A stretch of DNA of 43,398 bases from Clostridiales bacterium (GTDB lineage Bacteria > Bacillota > Clostridia > Saccharofermentanales > Saccharofermentanaceae), in contig JAFWQF010000014.1 in NCBI GenBank assembly GCA_017509205.1, forward strand, positions 1 to 43,398, read 5' to 3'. A model generated the notes under the pieces. The model saw only the letters and a program-made list of their open reading frames with translations, had not been told where the DNA came from and ran no database searches. The translations under genes were made by a program, and so were the position numbers. Positions 26,656-34,714 of this stretch are shown one piece after another (position 1 is the first letter of the stretch; the number at the start of each line of letters is the position of its first letter).

Positions 26656-26887
26656 AGGTGGTCTTTACGGTAACACCGTCGAGTCTTCCGATCTTGCCGG
26701 AGAGCTCGCTCGTAAGATCCTGGGGTGCATCGATCGCAATGCTGATTATGCTGATGCCCTTTTCTCTGTAAGGGATTCCCATGCGGCCGATTATGTACTG
26801 AGCGGCATCGTGAAGAAGAGCATTCATCTTCTCGACGGACTCCGCATTCTCAATGATGATTGTGATGCATGCAACTCTTGTTTCCAT
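26639..26887 (-). CDS. TM1266-type iron-only hydrogenase system regulator (ACT/NikR-like fold)
   Basis: An 82-residue protein matching the small family named putative iron-only hydrogenase system regulator (TM1266 type). Its fold is ferredoxin-like, related to the C-terminal ligand domain of NikR and to ACT domains. Features are the opening RVACITIIIEN, a GIPYREKGISIISIAIDA core and a C-terminal strand with VKTTYANLK. The family usually sits with hydE, hydF, hydG or [FeFe]-hydrogenase genes. It has no DNA-binding domain, so it may sense a metal or small ligand, or act through protein contacts. AAGGAGG precedes the ATG. Confidence 0.85.
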   Translation of the reverse strand: METRVACITIIIENAESVEKMNALLHDAAQYIIGRMGIPYREKGISIISIAIDAPQDLTSELSGKIGRLDGVTVKTTYANLK

Positions 26888-26899
26888 GTCGAATCCTCC

Positions 26900-27904
26900 T
26901 TAGCAGATCCTCGGGAGCAGCTCGTTTCCGGGCTGGGGCAGATATGTCTTGCCGCCGATTGCAGTCGTCATTACGACTCTGCCTTTATTCTCGGCAGTAA
27001 CTTCGCCGATGACCGCCGCACCCTTCGCGTGTTCTGTTTTCTTCAAAGCTTCAACCACTTTGTCAGCGTACTCCGCGGGGCAGAACATTACCATGGTTCC
27101 CTCACATGCAAGATATAAAGGCTCCAATCCAAGCATGCCCGTAACGCCTCTTACTTCAGGTGCAACGGGAACCGCTTCTGAATTGATGTCGATGCCTACT
27201 CCGGACTGGTCGCAGATCTCATAAAGAACGGTGCCTACACCGCCTCTTGTCGCGTCCCTGATGACGTGCATTTCAGGGCATACCGCGAGCACTGCTTCAA
27301 CAGCGTCCCAAAGCGGAGCGCAGTCACTCTTAACGTCAGCTTCAATGCCGTATTCGTCACGCGCTAAGAGGATGCATGTTCCGTGCCTTCCGACGTCTCC
27401 CGTTACGATTATCTTGTCACCCGGCTTTGCATTTGCGCCTGAGAGATTTACGCCTTCAGGAATAACACCGACTCCTGCAGTGGTGATGAACACCTTGTCC
27501 ACCTGCCCTTTTCCGGCAACTTTGGTATCGCCTGCAACGATCTTAACGCCGGCCTTTCTGCATGTCTCGCCCATAGCCTCGGCGATCTTTTCGAGGTCTG
27601 ATACGGGAAACCCTTCCTCAACGATGTAGGAACATGTGAGATACAAGGGTTTAGCGCCCATGCATGCGAGATCGTTAACCGTTCCGCAGATCGAGAGCTT
27701 GCCGATATTGCCGCCGTTGAATTCCCACGGGGATACGATGAATCCGTCGGTCGACATCGCGATCCTTCCTTCGGGCCTGGGCATTACCGCAGCGTCATCT
27801 GCAGTGAAAAATTCATTGCCAAGATTCTTTTTGAAAAGCTCGGCGATAAGCTCGGAAGTCTTCCTTCCGCCGCTTCCGTGAGCAAGTGTGATCACGTCAC
27901 TCAT
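26900..27904 (-). CDS. hypE: HypE: cyanide-forming dehydratase of [NiFe]-hydrogenase maturation
   Basis: HypE dehydrates the thiocarboxamide on its own C-terminal cysteine to thiocyanate, the source of the CN ligands. The 334 residues show the N-terminal HGSGGRKTSELI, the PurM-like ATP site (STDGFIVSPWEF, GTVNDLACMGAKP, VAGDTKV), DATRGGVGTVLYE and the essential C-terminal tail PRIC with the acceptor cysteine as the last residue. All residues needed for activity appear present. The start overlaps the hypD stop as ATGA, with GGAGG upstream. Confidence 0.96.
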   Translation of the reverse strand: MSDVITLAHGSGGRKTSELIAELFKKNLGNEFFTADDAAVMPRPEGRIAMSTDGFIVSPWEFNGGNIGKLSICGTVNDLACMGAKPLYLTCSYIVEEGFPVSDLEKIAEAMGETCRKAGVKIVAGDTKVAGKGQVDKVFITTAGVGVIPEGVNLSGANAKPGDKIIVTGDVGRHGTCILLARDEYGIEADVKSDCAPLWDAVEAVLAVCPEMHVIRDATRGGVGTVLYEICDQSGVGIDINSEAVPVAPEVRGVTGMLGLEPLYLACEGTMVMFCPAEYADKVVEALKKTEHAKGAAVIGEVTAENKGRVVMTTAIGGKTYLPQPGNELLPRIC

Positions 27905-28947
27905 AATTCACCTCCGTACATATAAAAGGCAGAGCATGCGCCTTCGTCAGATACCATGCACGCACCGACCGGATGATCAGGATTGCATGCCTTTCCGAAA
28001 AGCGGGCACTGATTCGGTGTTATCTTTCCCTGCAGAACATCGCCGCATCTGCATGCGGTCTTGTACTCAGGTTTGATCTGCGGAACATCGTATTTCTTTC
28101 TTGCGTCGAATTCCGCGAATTCATCTCTAAGCTGCATGCCGGACATGGGTATCGTTCCGATGCCGCGCCACTCTGCATCACATGGCTCCATGAACTTATC
28201 GACCATTGCGACCGCGGAAGGACTTCCTTCATCCTTTACGACTCTCGGATAGCAGTTGACGAAGAACGGCTTTCCTTCGCCGAATTTCTTCACGGCAACC
28301 GCAAGAGCCGTCAGGAGCTCGCTTCCGGTAAAGCCGGCGATGACTCCCGATACACCTTTTTCGCACATATCCTTGCAGATCTGTGTTCCGGTTATTGCAT
28401 GAACGTGACCGGGATAAAGGAATGCATCACAGCTCTTTCCCATCGCCTCATATGCGCCGGGCATGGTCTTGTTTGCGGTGAGAATCGAGAAGTTCTTAAG
28501 TCCTGCACCCATCGCTTTCTTGACTGCGATGACATCTGAAGGCGTTGTCGTCTCAAATCCGACGGAAAGGAAAACGACCTGCTCCTCAGGATTATCCTGA
28601 GCGATCTTCACTGCATCGAAAGGAGCGTAAACCACCTTTATCTTTGCGCCTTTCGCGCGCGCTCCGGCAAGTGACATCTTCGATCCGGGAACCCTTACGA
28701 GATCGCCGAATGTCGTGATAGTGCAGCCCTTTTCGAGCGCAAGATAAACAGCCTCGTCAATGAAGCTGACAGGCGTTACGCACACCGGGCACCCCGGGCC
28801 TGAGATGAGATTTATCTTCGGTGAGAGGATCCTTCTGATGCCCTGTCTGAAGATCTCGTGGGTATGCGTGCCGCAGACTTCCATTATCCTGAAATCAGGG
28901 CCGTCGTAATTCTCAAGATAAGCTCTTGCTTCTTCTATCGTGCTCAT
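27901..28947 (-). CDS. hypD: HypD: Fe(CN)2CO assembly protein
   Basis: HypD, with HypC, is the scaffold where CN and CO are attached to iron. The 348 residues contain CGTHTHEIFRQGIR near 25, GPGCPVCVTP near 50 with the redox-active cysteine pair, a central GFETTTPSD motif, and the C-terminal [4Fe-4S] cysteines (CRCGDVLQG, NQCPLFGKACNPDHPVGACM). The motif set is complete. It overlaps hypC and hypE by four bases each, so translation of the Hyp set is tightly coupled. Length is usual for the family. Confidence 0.96.
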   Translation of the reverse strand: MSTIEEARAYLENYDGPDFRIMEVCGTHTHEIFRQGIRRILSPKINLISGPGCPVCVTPVSFIDEAVYLALEKGCTITTFGDLVRVPGSKMSLAGARAKGAKIKVVYAPFDAVKIAQDNPEEQVVFLSVGFETTTPSDVIAVKKAMGAGLKNFSILTANKTMPGAYEAMGKSCDAFLYPGHVHAITGTQICKDMCEKGVSGVIAGFTGSELLTALAVAVKKFGEGKPFFVNCYPRVVKDEGSPSAVAMVDKFMEPCDAEWRGIGTIPMSGMQLRDEFAEFDARKKYDVPQIKPEYKTACRCGDVLQGKITPNQCPLFGKACNPDHPVGACMVSDEGACSAFYMYGGEL

Positions 28948-29156
28948 TTGAGATACTCCTCATTAAGCTTGTCGGTCTCGTTCTTATCGTCATCGGTGAT
29001 CTTTGCGATCGCTGCGCCCGCGTGAACCATTACGTATTCACCCGGTTCAAGGTCGTCCAGGAGTTCTGCGGAAACCTCGCGCTTTGCTCCCGATGCGTCA
29101 ACGATGGCAACGCCGTCCTTAACGCTGATGACTTTTGCTGATAAACCTACACACAT
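28944..29156 (-). CDS. hypC: HypC: hydrogenase maturation chaperone
   Basis: A 70-residue OB-fold chaperone. The essential Cys2 is present (MCVGLSAKV), followed by a typical beta-rich core ending GEYVMVHAGAAIAKI, which matches HypC (usual GDYVLVHAGFAI). The C-terminal helix is Asp/Glu/Lys-rich. HypC carries the Fe(CN)2CO unit between HypD and the client protein. No hydrogenase large subunit is encoded here, so the client may be one of the nitrogenase-like proteins or HydF. AGGA precedes the ATG. Confidence 0.93.
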   Translation of the reverse strand: MCVGLSAKVISVKDGVAIVDASGAKREVSAELLDDLEPGEYVMVHAGAAIAKITDDDKNETDKLNEEYLK

Positions 29157-29158
29157 CT

Positions 29159-31435
29159 TTATATTCCTCCGTCCTTTAATTTATTCATTCCGTAAAATGC
29201 CTGACCGATGCTGATGCCGCCGTCGTTCGGCGGGATCAGGCTGTGGATCAGAACGTTAAATCCTCTGTTCTCCAATGCCTTCTTTGTTATGTCGAGGAGA
29301 AGCGTATTCTGGTAGCATCCGCCGCTTAACGCAGCAGTCCTCACAGTTCCCGCATTTGCCGAAACAAATTCCGCGGCAGCTTCTCCAAGGAGCCTGTGGA
29401 ATCTGTAAGCGAGTTCTCTGGGATCTTCTCCGGCGAGCCTTCTTTGAACAAGATCCCTGACGATCATGTCCGTCTCGATGTATTCGCCCGTTAGTTCGTA
29501 ATCACATGCGGCAACGTGGCTCTTGCACTTCATCGCTTCATACATCAGAGCAGTTGAAGCTTCACCTTCGAAAGTGTTTTCATATCTGATGCCGAGTATC
29601 GCAGACACAGCATCGAAAAGCCTTCCCGCAGATGTTGAAACGACCGAGTTGAGCTTGCCGTCGTGCATCGCTTTATGCATCTTGAAATTTCCGTTTCTGA
29701 TGAGATTCAGTCTGCCCAGGATCTCTTCGGCCCTGCTTCCGCAGATGTCGATCAGCATTGATACAGCGATCCTCCAGCCTTCCTTGGAAGCTGCGTCGCC
29801 GCCTGTCTGAAGGAAAGGCCTGATCGATCCGAGCCTTGTAAAATCAGAGGGGCTGCACTTCAATATTTCTCCTCCCCAGATCGTGCCGTCAGTACCGTAT
29901 CCGGTTCCGTCAAAAGACACGCCGATGCATTCGCCGTGATAGTCGTTTTCGGCCATGCACGAAAGGATGTGCGCATAGTGGTGCTGGACTCTCACCAAAG
30001 GAAGTCCCGACTCTTCTGCCGCAAGTGAAGAATTGTATGACGGGTGCAGATCGCATACAGCAAGCTGCGGTTTCGTCTCAAGCAGCGTTTCCATTCTTTC
30101 GACTGATTCTGCAAGAACCGCTTTGCCGCGCAGATCCGTCAGATCGCCTATGTAAGAAGACGGATAGAACAGGTTGTTCACGCCTATGCAGAACGTGTTC
30201 TTGAGCTCGCCGCCGTACGCGATGACCGAACCTTTGAGGTCTTCGCTCATCATGTAAGGGAGCGGCGCATAGCCTCTCGAACGCCTTATCATGTAAGGCT
30301 TTCCGTTATAGAAATCCATGACGGAATCGTCGGCTCTGATCCTTATCTTTCTGTTATGCGTGAGTATCGCATCGCAGAACCTTGCGATCTCTCTTCTGGC
30401 ATCGTCATCGTCCCTGCAGATTGGAAGTCCTGATATGTTTCCGCTCGTCATTATGAGCGTGTCAGGCATGGTGATGCCGTCATCGTAATCGAAAAGCAGG
30501 CTCTGCAGAGGCGCATATGGCAGCATTACACCGAGCTTCGGATTGCCGGGTGCGACGCTCCTTGCAAGACCGGATACGTCCTTTCTTTCGAGCAGGATTA
30601 TCGGCTTTTGATGACCCTTAAGTATCTCCTCCTGCAAAGGCAGCATCTCGCAGTGAGCCCTGACAACGTCGGCTGACTTCATCATGACGGCAAACGGTTT
30701 TGCCGGACGGTGCTTCAATTCACGCAGTCTTCTGACCGCATCTTCGTTATACGCATCGCATGCGATGTGGAATCCGCCGATTCCTTTTACCGCAACGATC
30801 CCGCCCTCTGAAAGAAGCTTTCTTGCATAAGTTATTGCGTCTCTTCCGCGCCTGTTTTCGGGGTCATCGAGGATGAACACTTCAGGTCCGCAGTCATTGC
30901 AGCAGACGGGCTGCGCATCATATCTTCTCGTCTCGGGATCGTGATATTCCGAAGCGCACTTTTCGCACATCGGGAATTCCTTCATCGACGTTCTCTCGCG
31001 GTCATAGGGCAGGCTGTCTAATATCGTAAGCCTGGGGCCGCAGCATGTGCAGTTGATGAACGGATGCAGATATCTTCTGTTCTTTTTGTCGTAGAGTTCT
31101 TCGAGGCACTCGTCGCAGATCGCGATATCGGGCGAAACGAAGATCTCGCCTGATGTCTTGCCGCTCTCGATGATCTCAAAGCTGTCGTAGATGGGCGCGT
31201 CATCAAGCGTCCTGTTGTCTATCTTGAGGATCGCGGCGCGCTTGGGAGGCTGTTCTTCGATGAGCCTTACGAAGTCGTCGACCTTGTCTTCGTCGCCCTG
31301 CGCAAAGATCTCAACGTAAGGGCCAAGGTTTGCGACGGTGCCCGTGACGCCGCAGGATGTGGCATGGCGAGCAACTACCGGGCGCATTCCTACGCCCTGC
31401 ACGATGCCGTAAACCTTAAGCCTTACCGTCTTCAT
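29159..31435 (-). CDS. hypF: HypF: carbamoyltransferase of hydrogenase maturation
   Basis: HypF converts carbamoyl phosphate and ATP to carbamoyl-AMP and loads carbamoyl onto HypE. The 758-residue protein has all parts: an acylphosphatase domain (GIVQGVGMRPVV, residues 9-22), two zinc fingers (CDECLEELYD...CTCCG and CEKCASEYH...CCNDCG, about 107-190), a YrdC-like domain (about 200-380) and a Kae1-like domain with VQHHYAHILSC near 485 and GVSFDGTGYGTDGTIWGGE. The start codon directly abuts the stop of the NifK-like gene, with GGGAG upstream. No truncation is seen. Confidence 0.96.
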   Translation of the reverse strand: MKTVRLKVYGIVQGVGMRPVVARHATSCGVTGTVANLGPYVEIFAQGDEDKVDDFVRLIEEQPPKRAAILKIDNRTLDDAPIYDSFEIIESGKTSGEIFVSPDIAICDECLEELYDKKNRRYLHPFINCTCCGPRLTILDSLPYDRERTSMKEFPMCEKCASEYHDPETRRYDAQPVCCNDCGPEVFILDDPENRRGRDAITYARKLLSEGGIVAVKGIGGFHIACDAYNEDAVRRLRELKHRPAKPFAVMMKSADVVRAHCEMLPLQEEILKGHQKPIILLERKDVSGLARSVAPGNPKLGVMLPYAPLQSLLFDYDDGITMPDTLIMTSGNISGLPICRDDDDARREIARFCDAILTHNRKIRIRADDSVMDFYNGKPYMIRRSRGYAPLPYMMSEDLKGSVIAYGGELKNTFCIGVNNLFYPSSYIGDLTDLRGKAVLAESVERMETLLETKPQLAVCDLHPSYNSSLAAEESGLPLVRVQHHYAHILSCMAENDYHGECIGVSFDGTGYGTDGTIWGGEILKCSPSDFTRLGSIRPFLQTGGDAASKEGWRIAVSMLIDICGSRAEEILGRLNLIRNGNFKMHKAMHDGKLNSVVSTSAGRLFDAVSAILGIRYENTFEGEASTALMYEAMKCKSHVAACDYELTGEYIETDMIVRDLVQRRLAGEDPRELAYRFHRLLGEAAAEFVSANAGTVRTAALSGGCYQNTLLLDITKKALENRGFNVLIHSLIPPNDGGISIGQAFYGMNKLKDGGI

Positions 31436-32365
31436 TTATCTTCTCCCGCTGAGCGCGAAAAACGGCGCGTCTATCCACTGTCCCTTGAACCCTTCGGCCA
31501 GAGGCTTTAAGCATTCGTCAGCAACGATGACATCGTAGCCTCCGTTGACCGTGAGGTCAGTGAACTCGTCTTCTTCGGTGATCTTCACGTCACCTGATTC
31601 TTTTATCTCGTCATGGAGAGTAAAGAACGTCGCGATGTCGCAGTTTACACCCTTATCTCTCAGTGTCTTTCCGAACACTTCGTCATGGCAAACAAGCACT
31701 TTTCCCGAAGGAATGCTGCCGGCAATCTCAGCTGCCGCACTGCTGTAAACCACATAAGAAAGGCCAAGTGTTTTAGCTGCTTCGATTCCCGATGCTGAAG
31801 CCGCAATGACCTTGGTTGAAGCACCGATCTTTTTGTAATCTTCAAGGCTTACGTCGGCAAAGCTGCCGCCATATGTCAGCGGAGTCTTGCCCAAAGTGAT
31901 CTCATCGAGGGTGCCTTCTTTTGCAATAAATTCAGAAGCAAGCGCCTTGTATGCAAGTGATTCGCCCTCGTCGTAAAGCTTCATTCCGTCTGTCGCAACG
32001 GTAAGGATCGGGAGGTCGATCTCCTTTTCGAGCATGCGCTTCAATGCCTTGTAATCAGTTGCGATAGTTGCGGGAACCGGTGTTCCGATAAGCGCGACGA
32101 ATGAAGCATCAATCCTGCCGCACGCGTCAGCGATCTTGGAGACAAGGAGTTTGTCCCTTCCGAGGATAGCATCCATGTCGCGGAGACCCGCGGAGAACAC
32201 GGCAGACCTTACGTCCTGCCACCTGGGCTCGTCAAAACCGCAGATATTTCCGGTACAGCCGCCCGCGTCGATTATTACGATAAGTCCGCCCAGACCGTAA
32301 AGAACAGAAACTGCTCCGGACTGGTCAGGGGCAAACGGTGTCAGTACTTTGCGAAGACCTTTCAT
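31436..32365 (-). CDS. NifK-like nitrogenase component 1 family protein, first pair
   Basis: A 309-residue, short member of the nitrogenase component 1 family. The N-terminal region has SGAVSVLYGLGG, then IIDAGGCTGNIC with Cys37 and Cys42, FDEPRW, and GLRDMDAILGRD. These blocks are shared with the paralogue at 24326-25366, but Cys42 is unique to this copy. It lacks the long C-terminal part of NifK. The ATG at 32365 overlaps the NifD-like stop as ATGA and has AGGAGG 8-9 nt upstream; a longer reading adds 29 implausible residues. It likely pairs with the 32362-33672 product. Confidence 0.85.
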   Translation of the reverse strand: MKGLRKVLTPFAPDQSGAVSVLYGLGGLIVIIDAGGCTGNICGFDEPRWQDVRSAVFSAGLRDMDAILGRDKLLVSKIADACGRIDASFVALIGTPVPATIATDYKALKRMLEKEIDLPILTVATDGMKLYDEGESLAYKALASEFIAKEGTLDEITLGKTPLTYGGSFADVSLEDYKKIGASTKVIAASASGIEAAKTLGLSYVVYSSAAAEIAGSIPSGKVLVCHDEVFGKTLRDKGVNCDIATFFTLHDEIKESGDVKITEEDEFTDLTVNGGYDVIVADECLKPLAEGFKGQWIDAPFFALSGRR

Positions 32366-33672
32366 GCGCGTGCCTCCTTCATCGTTTCTTTGATCGTTTC
32401 CATGAGCTTTGTAATGCCCTGGAAGCCGAACGGCTGGACATCGCTGTTCCATGCGATGTTGGGAATGTCAGGACAGTAGAAAGCCGCGTCCTTGCCGAGG
32501 CTGATGTGTGCGCGGGAGGCGGACATATCGTAGTAGAGCATCGTAGGCTCCATGTTGCAGAAGATCTTCGTGTCAGGCGAAATATCTGCGAGCTTGCTGA
32601 CATACCTGAACTTCTCGGGAGCCAGCGTGGCATATATCTCGTCGACTTTGAAGCCGTATCTTACGAGAGACATGGCAAGTTCGAACGGATCAGCGTTCAG
32701 GCACTCACCGATGTTGAATGTCAGGTCCGGGAATTCAGCCTTGAGCGTATCAACCGCTTCCTGAGCCTTTGCTTTCTCGGCGGATATGTCTATGCTGATC
32801 CCGACGGCACTCGAAAAAGCGTTGTACTGGGCTGCCGTTCTGGCCACGTCGTGAACTCTTGTCAGCTCGATATAGGGAATTCCGAGGCGCTGGCTCATGT
32901 CATGCGCAGCGGCTCTGACTTCGGGGTTTGTAACAATGTTAAAGTTGGCTGATGCCATCTTGAGGAACTCCTCATACGTGCCGCATGTGGAGATCTGGCG
33001 GATATGCTTAACGCCGGCATCGGTCAGGAGCCTGAGAAGCTCTCCGTCTTCGACCGGAGCGAAATTTCCGATGATGTTTACGCTCTTCGGATCCTTTTCC
33101 ATGGGTTCAAGGAGCGAATAAAGTGTCTGCCTGACATGGACCATCGGGGGTCTTCTGCCCTCTCTGGTCAGAGCGTACATATAGCAGGGGCGGACTCTCG
33201 TTCCGTCGCCGAGCGCCCTTTCACAAGCAGAGCAAACTCTTTCCATGTCTGTTCCCAGAAGAGCGTCAACGCATGTGATGCAGATCATGACGACCTTCGG
33301 CTTTTTCTTGAGGCCGTCTAAGAATGAAACCACCTCGCAGACCGCGTCGGGGATCCTCTTTAAGTGCCTACCGGTAACGAGGTCAGTCTCGTCCATCATG
33401 AGATAGAAGAACCTGTCCTTGTACTGAGGCATTGAGCTAACGATCGAAGTGTTCCTGCCGCAGCAGCCGGGAGATACGATCAGCATGACCGATTCAGGTA
33501 CTGCAAGGCCCGCTCTCTTTACACCGAATCCTTCGGCTCCCGGAGAGTTATAGGCAAGCGTCGCAGGCGAGCTGTAAACGAGGCCGTGTCCGCCCATGAG
33601 CTCCTTCGGAATGTTTTCCTTTCCGAGGTCTCTTATCTGCGCAGCCGTATACTGTATAGTTTTTCCTGCCAT
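32362..33672 (-). CDS. NifD-like nitrogenase component 1 family protein, first pair
   Basis: A 436-residue nitrogenase component 1 homologue. Cysteines C70 and C71 in SPGCCGR and C131/C134 in CITCVDALLGTD match the places of NifD cluster ligands; the latter resembles ECPIGLIGDD of NifD. DETDLVTGRHLKRI (94-107) corresponds to the family E-x-D-x-VFGG block. Other conserved-looking cysteines are C147, C150, C230 and C324. NifD's FeMo-cofactor residues (a late Cys and His) are not identifiable, so it is not a nitrogenase. The ATG at 33672 overlaps the nifH-like stop by one base (TGATG), with GAGG upstream. Confidence 0.87.
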   Translation of the reverse strand: MAGKTIQYTAAQIRDLGKENIPKELMGGHGLVYSSPATLAYNSPGAEGFGVKRAGLAVPESVMLIVSPGCCGRNTSIVSSMPQYKDRFFYLMMDETDLVTGRHLKRIPDAVCEVVSFLDGLKKKPKVVMICITCVDALLGTDMERVCSACERALGDGTRVRPCYMYALTREGRRPPMVHVRQTLYSLLEPMEKDPKSVNIIGNFAPVEDGELLRLLTDAGVKHIRQISTCGTYEEFLKMASANFNIVTNPEVRAAAHDMSQRLGIPYIELTRVHDVARTAAQYNAFSSAVGISIDISAEKAKAQEAVDTLKAEFPDLTFNIGECLNADPFELAMSLVRYGFKVDEIYATLAPEKFRYVSKLADISPDTKIFCNMEPTMLYYDMSASRAHISLGKDAAFYCPDIPNIAWNSDVQPFGFQGITKLMETIKETMKEARA

Positions 33673-34424
33673 CACTTATCCTCACCGATCAGCTTCTTTG
33701 CAAGCTCAAGGAAGCGCTGTGACGCCTCGCATTCGGGCCTGCTCTCTACTGCCGTATGTCCCATGTCCTCGCACTCATTGATGTCGTCAGATCTCGGGAT
33801 CTCCGCGATGACATCGATGCCGTGCTCCTTGGCAAACGAATACACTTTTTCGGTCTCGCCGGGAACGTTCCTGTGATTCAGGATCACTCCTCCGACGTGA
33901 GCATAGCCTCTGTCCTCAAAGTTCCTGACTGCCTGGCAGATGTTGTTTGCTGCATAAAGAGCCATCTTCTCGCCTGATGTGACGATAAGGACCTGCTCTG
34001 CATAGCCTTCCCTGATGGGAGCCGCAAAGCCTCCGCAGACAACGTCGCCCAAGACGTCGTAGAGCACAACGTCGGGCTTTCTCTTTTCGAAAAGCTCAAG
34101 TTCGTCAAGAAGATTGAATGTCGCGATGATGCCTCTGCCTGCGCAGCCGAGGCCAGGTGTGGGGCCGCCGGTCTCGATGCAGAGGATACCTCCGAAGCCT
34201 TCAGCCGAGATCTCTTCAGCGGAAGAAGGCTCGCCGCCCTCCCTTAAGATCTCGATTACCGGCTTTAAGGGCTTGCCGCCTAAAAGATTGATCGTTGAAT
34301 CGGCCTTGGGATCGCAGCCGATCTGGATCACGCTCTTTCCGAGCCTTGCGAAGGCTGCGGCGAGGTTTGATGTGACGGTGGATTTTCCGATTCCGCCTTT
34401 GCCGTAAACTGCGATCTTAAGCAT
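33672..34424 (-). CDS. NifH-like ATP-dependent reductase (Fe protein family)
   Basis: A 250-residue Fe-protein homologue that should couple ATP hydrolysis to one-electron transfer. It shows the P-loop GKGGIGKST (8-16), switch regions [11 protein letters not shown] and [12 protein letters not shown], and both cysteines that bridge a [4Fe-4S] cluster between two subunits, C94 in GLGCAGRGI and C130 in VVCGGFA. Arg97 matches the regulatory Arg100 of NifH. It is shorter than NifH (about 290), like reductases of nitrogenase-like systems (BchL/CfbC type). It is the first gene of a 12-gene operon. Its ribosome binding site GGAG lies inside the 3' arm of a leader hairpin. Confidence 0.93.
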   Translation of the reverse strand: MLKIAVYGKGGIGKSTVTSNLAAAFARLGKSVIQIGCDPKADSTINLLGGKPLKPVIEILREGGEPSSAEEISAEGFGGILCIETGGPTPGLGCAGRGIIATFNLLDELELFEKRKPDVVLYDVLGDVVCGGFAAPIREGYAEQVLIVTSGEKMALYAANNICQAVRNFEDRGYAHVGGVILNHRNVPGETEKVYSFAKEHGIDVIAEIPRSDDINECEDMGHTAVESRPECEASQRFLELAKKLIGEDK

Positions 34425-34530
34425 AAAAAAGCTCCTTTGCCCGTGACGGACGAAGGAGTCTCAATAACTTCGCTTAAAGTAAAGGTTATTTTGACTATTC
34501 CCGCTCGGAAAATACCTTGCCGTCAGAGTC
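34425..34530 (-). promoter_or_regulatory. Structured leader with attenuator-like hairpin upstream of the nifH-like gene
   Basis: Terminator form: CTCCTT (34458-34453) pairs with AAGGAG (34437-34432) and GTCCG (34451-34447) with CGGGC (34443-34439), followed by six T (34430-34425) that touch the ATG. The 3' arm is also the Shine-Dalgarno. Alternative form: upstream TGACGG (34525-34520) and AAGG (34518-34515) can pair with CCGTCA (34449-34444) and CCTT (34456-34453), destroying the hairpin. Another small stem, AATAAC/GTTATT, lies between. I cannot match it to a known riboswitch class. Confidence 0.6.
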
Positions 34531-34546
34531 TTATTGTTCTGTCCTG

Positions 34547-34575
34547 ATTCTATAAGGGGAAGGGGGTAAAGTCAA
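34547..34575 (-). promoter_or_regulatory. Sigma-A promoter of the nitrogenase-like/hyp/hydF operon
   Basis: TTGACT (34570-34575) and TAGAAT (34547-34552) on the minus strand, 17-bp spacer. The expected start near 34540 gives a leader of about 115 nt. Confidence 0.85.
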
Positions 34576-34637
34576 CAGAATGCCGAAATATAGGCGTTTT
34601 CAGCAAAGAAAAACGCCTCATTTTTGCCACAGAATCA

Positions 34638-34665
34638 TTGCAAAACTAAAATTCTTTGATAAAAT
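34638..34665 (+). promoter_or_regulatory. Promoter of the small membrane protein gene
   Basis: TTGCAA (34638-34643) and TAAAAT (34660-34665) with a 16-bp spacer. It is divergent from the nitrogenase-like operon promoter. Confidence 0.6.
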
Positions 34666-34714
34666 CATACACGGTTGGACAAGTATTCCAACGCATCTTA
34701 AGGAGGATTTATAT

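Noticed and set aside
22452..34424. True nitrogen-fixation (nif) cluster
   Set aside because: The D/K-like proteins are too short and lack recognisable FeMo-cofactor ligands, and nifB, nifE/N and nifV are missing.
31436..34424. Chlorophyll or F430 biosynthesis reductase (BchLNB or CfbCD)
   Set aside because: No tetrapyrrole genes nearby, and the association with hyp and hydF genes does not fit.
34580..34714. N-terminal extension of the small membrane protein
   Set aside because: The promoter and AAGGAGG lie inside this stretch, so translation starts at 34715.
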